Below, one piece after another: positions 58,457 through 64,000 of a DNA stretch of 64,000 nucleotides (positions are counted from its first letter, which is position 1; every line of letters starts with the position of its first letter). The stretch spans positions 1-64,000 of the forward strand of contig NZ_QMEY01000034.1 in assembly GCF_003315795.1 (NCBI RefSeq). Direction: 5' to 3'. The notes beneath the pieces are model-generated. The model was not told the DNA's origin. It saw only the letters and a program-made list of their open reading frames with translations, and did not search any database. Both the position numbers and the translations under genes were made by a program. The DNA is from Spongiactinospora rosea. GTDB lineage: Bacteria > Actinomycetota > Actinomycetes > Streptosporangiales > Streptosporangiaceae.

Positions 58457-59605
58457 CTAGTTCTTGCCGGGGACGATGAAGCCCTCGGGGAGCACCTTCC
58501 AGGCGCCGCCCTCGGCCTTGACGAACCGGCTGCCCTCGATCGGGTTGTGCGCCTGCCCGGGGCCGAACACCCACGGCGTGCCCACCAGCGGGTAGTCGAT
58601 CGGCTGCATGGACTTGAACGCCTTGGTCACCGACTCGCGGTTGATCTCGCCCTTGATGCCCTTGAGCACCTGGACGAAGACGTCCGCGGCCATCACCGCG
58701 CCCTGGCTGAACGCGGTCTTCTGGATCTTGTTCTTAGTGACGACCTGCGACCAGCGGTCATTGCCGGGCAGCGTCTCGTCGGTGTAGGGCTGCCACTCGG
58801 TGCCGACGTACGCCTTCAATCCCTCGGGGATGAGCTTGGCGTTGGCGTCGGTGTAGCTGTTGGCCATCATGATGAAGTCCACGTCGGTCATGCCCTGCGT
58901 CTTGGCCTGCGCGAACCACGGCCCGACCTGAGCGTTGTAGATGACCGCCTGGCAGCCGCCCGCCTTGAGCTTGACCAGGTAGGGGGTGGGGTCGCCCTGC
59001 CCGACCGAGGTGTCCTTGACGGCGAGGGACTTACCGGTGAGGTCGGACCACTCCTTGATCGCGGCGTCGATGCCGCCGCCGCTGCCCGGCAGGACGGTGA
59101 AGGCCAGGCAGACCTTGTCGTGCTTCTGCGTCTCGGAGGCGTAGTAGAGCAGCGCGGTCAGCAGCTTGAACGGGCCGGGGTTGACCGGCGCGATGTTGGG
59201 GCTGGTGAAGCAGGCCGGGTCGACGCCCACCGCGGGGATGGAGACAATGTTGCTCCGGGTGTACATGGTCCGGTTGAGCCCGCAGTCCACGGCGCTGGAG
59301 GAGCCGACGAGCGCCACGACGCCCTCGGAGTCGATCAGGGCGCGGGCGGCCTCGGTGGACCGCTGCGGGTTCATCGCGTCGTCCTTGCTGATCAGTTCGA
59401 GCTTGCGCCCGTTGATCCCACCGGCCGCGTTGACCTCCTCGAACACGGCCTTGACCGCGGGGGCGACCTCCGGTGTCTGGAAAAGGCCGGTCATGCCGTT
59501 GATCGACCCCACCTTGATCGTGTCGGAGGCCGAGTTCCCGCCGGAGCAGGCGGTCACTCCTAATACCAGCGATGCGACCAAACCGACCAGGCGTGCGTGC
59601 TTCAT
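58457..59605 (-). CDS. Branched-chain-type ABC substrate-binding lipoprotein (LivJ-like)
   Basis: A 382-residue lipoprotein. Signal with lipobox VTAC (Cys20 in LVLGVTACSGGNSAS), then the periplasmic-binding family-6 fold: KVGSINGMTGLFQTPEVAP, VFEEVNAAGGINGRKLELIS, DDAMNPQRSTEAARALIDS, GVVALVGSSSAVDCG. The C-terminus (PLVGTPWVFGPGQAHNP) includes the ligand-closing loop. The ligand may be an amino acid or an aromatic acid; operon enzymes suggest an ester or amide derivative. The ATG at 59605 follows a short gap to the fusion gene stop. Confidence 0.9.
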   Translation of the reverse strand: MKHARLVGLVASLVLGVTACSGGNSASDTIKVGSINGMTGLFQTPEVAPAVKAVFEEVNAAGGINGRKLELISKDDAMNPQRSTEAARALIDSEGVVALVGSSSAVDCGLNRTMYTRSNIVSIPAVGVDPACFTSPNIAPVNPGPFKLLTALLYYASETQKHDKVCLAFTVLPGSGGGIDAAIKEWSDLTGKSLAVKDTSVGQGDPTPYLVKLKAGGCQAVIYNAQVGPWFAQAKTQGMTDVDFIMMANSYTDANAKLIPEGLKAYVGTEWQPYTDETLPGNDRWSQVVTKNKIQKTAFSQGAVMAADVFVQVLKGIKGEINRESVTKAFKSMQPIDYPLVGTPWVFGPGQAHNPIEGSRFVKAEGGAWKVLPEGFIVPGKN

Positions 59606-59632
59606 GCTGCCACTTCCTATGGCTGAAAATAT

Positions 59633-61378
59633 CTAGGGCTGGACAGGTGCGGTATCAAGGAGCGGGACGTCCGCCGTACCGAGGTAGGCGTCCCTGACGG
59701 CCGGGTTCTCCAGCACGTCGTGCGTCGGGCCGGACGCGATGACGTGCCCGAAGTCGAGTACGGTCACCTGCTCGCAGGCGGCCCTGACGAGTTGCATGTC
59801 GTGTTCCACCAGCAGGACCGACACCCCGAACCGCTCGGGCACCTCGGCGAGCCTGCGGCCGAACTCCATGGACTCGTCCAGCGACTGCCCGGCGGCCGGC
59901 TCGTCGAGCAGCGCCACCCGCGGCCGGGCGGCGATGGCCGCGGCCACGTCGAGCAGCCGGCGGGTGCCCGCGTCGATGATGGAGACCGGCACGTCGCCGG
60001 GCGGGCAGCCGAAGAACTTCAGCAGCGCCTCGGCCTCGCCGCGGCCGAGGCTCCGGCCCGCGCTGATCATCAGGTACTCGTACTGCGTCAGCTCGGGCGC
60101 GATGGCCGTGGTCTGGAAGGTGCGCCGCAGTCCGTGGCGGGCCCGGACGCTCGGGCTGTAGCGGTCGATGGCCTTGCCGTCCAGTTCCACCGTGCCCTGG
60201 TAACCGGCCAGGAAGCCGGTGACTGCGGAGATGAGCGTGGACTTGCCCGCGCCGTTGGGGCCGATCAGCCCGACGACGCCGCGCTCGGGCACGGTGAGGT
60301 CCACGCCGGAAAGGGCGACGACCTCGCCGAAGCGGACGGTCAGCCCGCGTACGGCCAGGCGGTCGCCGCGCCCGTCCCCGGTGGGGGGCGGTGGCGGTGG
60401 CAGGTCCGGTACGGGAGGGCGTTCGCGGGCCAGCAGCGCCCGCGCGTCCTTCTCCCGCTTCCTCATCCTGGTGAAGTCGGTCTGGCTGAACCCGCTGCGC
60501 AGCGCGAAGATCGCCGCCACGCCGAACAGGATGCCGCCGACGTCCTGGGGCAATCCGATGGTGTCCAGCAGCGTGGCCATCACCGCGCCGAAGATGCCGC
60601 CCATGATGGCGCCCTCGGGGTGGTGCGGCCCGATCAGGACCGCCACCGCGAACATCGCCACCGACTGCATCATCGCGAAGTTGCTGGACACGACCGAGCT
60701 GATCTGCCCGACCATCAGCCCGCCCGCGATGCCCGCGACGAACGCGCTGATCGCGAACGCGGCGAGCTTGCTGCGCGCGACGGAGATGCCGTGCGCGGCG
60801 GCGGCCTGCTCGGAGTGCCGCAGCTCGGTCCAGGAGCGGCCGAGCCTGGTCCGGTTGAACAGGCCGAGCCCGATCGCGATGAGCACGAAGACGATCACGG
60901 TCAGCACGAAGTAGCCTTGGTCGCTCTCGAACAGCGCCGGGCGTTGCAGGCTCTTGAACTCGCTGGTGCCGGGGAACTGGTTGGCGTTCAGCACGATGTC
61001 GGTGGAGACGCCGAAGCCGAGCGTGACGACCGCGAGGTTGACCCCGCGGATGCGCAGCGCGGGCAGCCCGATCGCCACCCCGACGGGCACCGCGGCCAGG
61101 CCGCCGAGCACCAGCCAGAGCAGGAAGCCGCCGGGGGCGTCCCGGAGGTTGAGCCAGAGGACGACCCACGCGCCGATCGCCGCGAAGGACATCTGACACA
61201 GGGACATCACCCCGGCCCGGCCCACGATGACGCCGAAGCTCTGCATCAGCACGGAGCTGACCATGGCGGCGATGGCGAGGTAGATCCAGTACGGCGGGAG
61301 CGCCAGGGGCAGCGCGACGCACGCCGCCAGGGCGAGGAGCAGCCCGATCCCCCAGGGACGAAGCTCGCTGACGTTCAC
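59633..61378 (-). CDS. Branched-chain-type ABC permease-ATPase fusion (LivM-LivG)
   Basis: A 581-residue fusion. The first 310 residues are a LivM permease with about ten helices (GVIVGRAGVMSLCQMSFAAI, RTRLGRSWTELRHSEQAAAA coupling loop). A basic/Pro-rich linker (REKDARALLARERPPVPD) leads to a LivG ATPase (about 335-581): Walker A GPNGAGKSTL, Walker B VALLDEPAAG, H-loop VLLVEHDM. The signature motif reads IIDAGTRRLLDVAA instead of LSxGQ, a clear deviation in a key ABC motif. The start ATG 61378 overlaps the LivF stop (ATGA). Such fusions occur in this family. Confidence 0.9.
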   Translation of the reverse strand: MNVSELRPWGIGLLLALAACVALPLALPPYWIYLAIAAMVSSVLMQSFGVIVGRAGVMSLCQMSFAAIGAWVVLWLNLRDAPGGFLLWLVLGGLAAVPVGVAIGLPALRIRGVNLAVVTLGFGVSTDIVLNANQFPGTSEFKSLQRPALFESDQGYFVLTVIVFVLIAIGLGLFNRTRLGRSWTELRHSEQAAAAHGISVARSKLAAFAISAFVAGIAGGLMVGQISSVVSSNFAMMQSVAMFAVAVLIGPHHPEGAIMGGIFGAVMATLLDTIGLPQDVGGILFGVAAIFALRSGFSQTDFTRMRKREKDARALLARERPPVPDLPPPPPPTGDGRGDRLAVRGLTVRFGEVVALSGVDLTVPERGVVGLIGPNGAGKSTLISAVTGFLAGYQGTVELDGKAIDRYSPSVRARHGLRRTFQTTAIAPELTQYEYLMISAGRSLGRGEAEALLKFFGCPPGDVPVSIIDAGTRRLLDVAAAIAARPRVALLDEPAAGQSLDESMEFGRRLAEVPERFGVSVLLVEHDMQLVRAACEQVTVLDFGHVIASGPTHDVLENPAVRDAYLGTADVPLLDTAPVQP

Positions 61379-62136
61379 CGGGCCTCGCCTTCCGCCGCGA
61401 CCTTCTCGGCGGTGTCGTCATCTTGGGGGGAATCTTCGGCGGTGCCGAAGTAGTACTCCTTGAGCAGGTCGTCGTCGCCCGCCAGGTCGGCGCACGGGCC
61501 CTCGAAGACCACGCGGCCCTTGCGCAGCACGTACGCCCGGCTGCCGATCTCCAGCGCCAGGTGCGCGAACTGCTCGACCAGCAGGACCGCGATGCCGAGA
61601 GAGGTCAGCTCCCGCACCGCGCCCATCAGCCGGCGGACCACCACGGGCGCGAGGCCGAGCGACATCTCGTCGATGAGGAGCACCTTGGGCTCGCCGAGCA
61701 GCGCGCGGGCCAGGACCAGCATCTGCTGCTCGCCGCCGGACAGGTGCCCGGCGCCCAGCGCGCGCCGCCGTTCCAGCTCGGGGAAGAGCCGGTAGGCGGT
61801 GCCGAGGTCGCCGTTGCCGGTCCTGGCCACCAGCAGGTTCTGCTCGACGGTGAGGGACTTGAAGACCGTGCGGGCCTGTTCGGCGTAGCCGAGCCCGGCG
61901 TGCGCCCTGCGGTAGGTGGGCAGCCCGGCGATGGCCTGGCCGCCCAGGCCGATCGTTCCCGAGGTGGTCTTCGCCAGCCCGGCGATGCCGTCCAGGAGGG
62001 TGGTCTTGCCCGCGCCGTTCGCGCCCAGCAGGACGGTGACGGCCTCCGGCTGGACCCCGAGCGTGACGTCGTACACGACTGGGACATCGCCCCTGGCGAC
62101 ACTTATGTCACGCACATCGAGGATTTGTTCGGACAT
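61375..62136 (-). CDS. Branched-chain-type ABC ATP-binding protein (LivF-like)
   Basis: A 253-residue ATPase: Walker A GANGAGKTTLLDG (about 38-50), AEQARTVFKSLTVEQNL, signature HLSGGEQQMLVLARALL, Walker B VLLIDEMSLGLAP, H-loop VLLVEQFAHLAL. The acidic C-terminal tail (ESSPQDD-like) is not typical of LivF. ATG 62136 shares one base with the stop of the upstream hydrolase gene. The reading frame is open further upstream but runs through the hydrolase gene. It pairs with the LivG half to drive import. Confidence 0.9.
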   Translation of the reverse strand: MSEQILDVRDISVARGDVPVVYDVTLGVQPEAVTVLLGANGAGKTTLLDGIAGLAKTTSGTIGLGGQAIAGLPTYRRAHAGLGYAEQARTVFKSLTVEQNLLVARTGNGDLGTAYRLFPELERRRALGAGHLSGGEQQMLVLARALLGEPKVLLIDEMSLGLAPVVVRRLMGAVRELTSLGIAVLLVEQFAHLALEIGSRAYVLRKGRVVFEGPCADLAGDDDLLKEYYFGTAEDSPQDDDTAEKVAAEGEAR

Positions 62137-63092
62137 CAAACACTCCTGGCGAAAGCGGACCGCAGCGCCTCGATCGCCCGCGCGTGGGCGTCGGCGGCCG
62201 GGGACAGCTCGGTGGACAGCAGCCCGAAGAAGCCGTGGATCAGGCCGGGCATCCGGACCGCCTCGGCCTGGCCGCCCGCCTCGCGCAGCGCGCGGGCGTA
62301 GTCCTCGCCCTCGTCGCGCAGCACGTCGTACTCGGCGCCCAGGACCAGCGCGGGCGGCAGACCCGACAGGTCGGTGGCGCGCAGCGGCAGCAGGTAGGGG
62401 TCGTCGAGGTCGCTGGGGGCCTTGGGGTAGGTCGTGAAGAACCAGTCCATCGAGGACTTGGTGAGGAAGTAGCCGTCGGCGAAGTCGCGGTAGGAGGCGC
62501 GGCCGTCGTCGGGGTGGCCGAGCACCGGGGAGATCAGCAGTTGCAGGGCGATGGCGGGACCGTCCTGGTCGCGGGCGCGCAGCGCGGTCACCGCGGCGAG
62601 GTTGCCGCCCGCGCTCTCCCCGCCGACCGCGATCCGTGCGGGGTCCACACCGATGTCGCCGGCGCTGTCGTGGACCCACCGGAAGACGGCGTAGCAGTCG
62701 TCGGCGGCGGCCGGGAACGGGTTCTCCGGGGCGAGCCGGTAGTCGGCGGAGACGACCACGGCCCCGGCGCCCGCGCAGATCGTGCGGCAGGCGTACTCGT
62801 TCTCGTCGATGGAGCCGATCGTCCAGCCGCCCCCGTGGTACCAGACCAGCGCGGGGAACGGGCCGGGGCCCTCGGGGGTGTACACGCGTACGGGGATGTC
62901 ACCCGCGGGGCCCGGGGCGACCTTCTCGGTGACGTGCCCGACCGGTGGCAGATCGTCGGGGATGGGCCAGGCCCTGCGGAACTCCTCCCGCATCGCGGCC
63001 ACATCGGGCTGCGCGGCGGGACCGTCTGTGACTGGGGCGAGAGGAATCCGATCGATGATGCGCCGTGCCTGGGGGTGCAGGGGCATCGTCAC
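62136..63092 (-). CDS. Alpha/beta hydrolase (hormone-sensitive-lipase type)
   Basis: A 318-residue esterase-like hydrolase. Oxyanion-hole motif VWYHGGGWTIGS, nucleophile elbow GGESAGGNLAAV (Ser), catalytic Asp in LGAEYDVLRDEGE, and His in GLIHGFFGLLS. No signal peptide, so it acts in the cytoplasm, probably cleaving an ester or amide taken up by the transporter. It is the first gene of the seven-gene minus-strand operon. Its stop and the LivF start share a base (TGATG). It starts at ATG 63092 or 63086. Confidence 0.9.
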   Translation of the reverse strand: MTMPLHPQARRIIDRIPLAPVTDGPAAQPDVAAMREEFRRAWPIPDDLPPVGHVTEKVAPGPAGDIPVRVYTPEGPGPFPALVWYHGGGWTIGSIDENEYACRTICAGAGAVVVSADYRLAPENPFPAAADDCYAVFRWVHDSAGDIGVDPARIAVGGESAGGNLAAVTALRARDQDGPAIALQLLISPVLGHPDDGRASYRDFADGYFLTKSSMDWFFTTYPKAPSDLDDPYLLPLRATDLSGLPPALVLGAEYDVLRDEGEDYARALREAGGQAEAVRMPGLIHGFFGLLSTELSPAADAHARAIEALRSAFARSV

Positions 63093-63189
63093 CTCCGGCT
63101 GCCCGGTGCCTTTTGTTCAGGCACAAATCGTATCTGATTCCATGTACGTTATGCGTAGGTAAACGGGGGTGTCCAGAGTGGAGGCCAAG

Positions 63190-64000
63190 ATGTCACGAAT
63201 GGGTTCCTGGGCCGACCTCGACTCGGCGGATCTTGTCATGACCGGCGGCACCGTGCATACCGTGGACGCCGGCGACCGCGTCGCCGAGGCGATCGCGATC
63301 ACCGCCGGAAGGATCTCCAGGGTGGGTACCGATGAGGAGGTCGCCTGCCTCGTCGGCCCGCGTACACGGGTCGTACGGCTCGCCGGGAGGTCGGTGCTCC
63401 CCGGCATCAACGACTCCCATCTGCACGGTACGTGGCTCGGCCAGATGTGGCCCGAGCTGCTGATGGACCAAATGGCCGCGCCCCCCGCCGCCGAACCGCC
63501 CAAGAAGCGCGTCCGGCTGGAGACCTCCGCCCAACGGCGGGCCGCGATCCTGCGCGCCACCCAGCTCCTCGCCCCGCTCGGCATCACCAGCTACACCGAA
63601 CCCGGCCTCGGGCCCGGTGAGGACGACGGCCCGAGCGGGTGCTTCGGCTCCGCCGTCCTGCGAGAGTACGCCGATCTCGCCGCCGAGGGCAGACTCAACG
63701 CGAGAGTCACCGCGCTGATGTTGTTCGGCGAGCTGGACGGGGCCAGCTCGCTGCCCGGCTTCCTGGCCGGGCTCGACGGCTTCACCCCGCCCGGCGACAT
63801 CCCCGGCTGGTTCCACGTCGCCGGGGTGAAGATCTTCGCCGACGGCATCCCGCCGATGGGCACGGCCTGGAACGACGAGCCGTACACCACCGGCGGGCAC
63901 GGCTCGCTGCTGGTGGAGGGCGCCGACGAGGAGGAGCGCGAGGCGGCGCTGATCGCCATGATCGGCGCGGCGCGGGCGGCCGGGCACCAGATCGGCGTGC
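63190..64000 (+). CDS. Amidohydrolase family 3 (YtcJ-like), 3' end beyond window
   Basis: 270 codons are visible with no stop before the window edge. ATG 63190 has GGAGG five bases upstream; an in-frame GTG at 63178 is an alternative. The N-terminus is typical of composite-domain amidohydrolases: DLVMTGGTVHTVDAGDRVAE, ITAGRISRVGTDEEV, RSVLPGINDSHLHGTWLGQM with the HxH metal ligands (HLH), and GVKIFADGIPP. It hydrolyses an amide or cyclic amide. It is divergent from the uptake operon, so the two probably share control and substrate. Bases 63093-63189 form the divergent promoter region. Confidence 0.88.
   Translation, partial: MSRMGSWADLDSADLVMTGGTVHTVDAGDRVAEAIAITAGRISRVGTDEEVACLVGPRTRVVRLAGRSVLPGINDSHLHGTWLGQMWPELLMDQMAAPPAAEPPKKRVRLETSAQRRAAILRATQLLAPLGITSYTEPGLGPGEDDGPSGCFGSAVLREYADLAAEGRLNARVTALMLFGELDGASSLPGFLAGLDGFTPPGDIPGWFHVAGVKIFADGIPPMGTAWNDEPYTTGGHGSLLVEGADEEEREAALIAMIGAARAAGHQIGV

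Noticed and set aside
62137..62679. Upstream extension of the LivF reading frame
   Set aside because: It runs through the hydrolase gene, is Arg/Pro-rich, and ATG 62136 gives a normal-length LivF.

Overview
The window is about 64 kb of very G+C-rich DNA. It has strong G/C bias at third codon positions, frequent GTG starts, 1- to 4-base overlaps between genes and few U-tract terminators. The gene content is actinobacterial: SecA2, an AfsR/SARP regulator, F420-type luciferase-like oxidoreductases, DUF574 and DUF5996 proteins, a TIGR03086 protein, a mycobacterial-type GH15 trehalase and a MocR regulator. A filamentous actinomycete is likely. The Streptosporangiales are my best guess, but that is inference. 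I saw no rRNA, tRNA, CRISPR array, transposase or phage gene.

Layout. 1-2.6 kb: a minus-strand SLOG-fold protein and XRE-like regulator, then a noncoding or decayed stretch with a gene fragment. 2.6-6.5 kb: a DMT exporter behind a possible leader peptide, accessory SecA2, and a VOC protein behind tandem repeats and a 31-base palindrome. 6.5-12.2 kb, minus strand: a secreted beta-helix protein, a sugar ABC ATPase that has lost its second half, a DeoR regulator, molybdate transport genes modB and modC without modA, and a small membrane protein. 12.2-17.5 kb: a 1430-residue secreted wall-hydrolase-like protein, and a broken secreted lectin-like gene fused to debris of another gene.

17.5-38.4 kb is a mosaic of mostly single genes: acyltransferase-like, Uma2 nuclease, SHOCT protein, AfsR-type regulator, two luciferase-like oxidoreductases, two SAM methyltransferases, two VOC proteins, GH15 trehalase, histidine phosphatase, GNAT, MFS exporter with a divergent MocR regulator, Mut7-C RNase, DUF5996, TIGR03086, an AraC remnant and a secreted C39 peptidase. 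A 149-bp element with terminal inverted repeats and flanking CAGTG repeats lies just upstream of one methyltransferase.

38.6-47.7 kb holds the most unusual unit. A 2357-residue P-loop NTPase with long helical regions and a disordered linker overlaps by 4 bases (GTGA) with a coiled-coil, metallo-beta-lactamase/beta-CASP ribonuclease. The 5' end of the pair is much poorer in G+C than the rest, which suggests horizontal origin. This looks like a sensor-ATPase plus RNase effector, possibly anti-phage. I do not recognise it as a named system.

47.7-55.4 kb: a universal stress protein; DUF5988 plus phosphopantetheinyl transferase; then a hybrid histidine kinase divergent from a CitB-type response regulator, which overlaps a solute-binding lipoprotein, so signal capture and phosphorelay may work together; and a HAD phosphatase/mutase. 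55.4-63.1 kb, minus strand: one catabolic/uptake operon of alpha/beta hydrolase, LivF, a LivM-LivG fusion, LivJ-like binding protein, LivH, zinc alcohol dehydrogenase and aldo/keto reductase. A divergent YtcJ-like amidohydrolase runs off the right end. These probably import and process an amide- or ester-containing compound.
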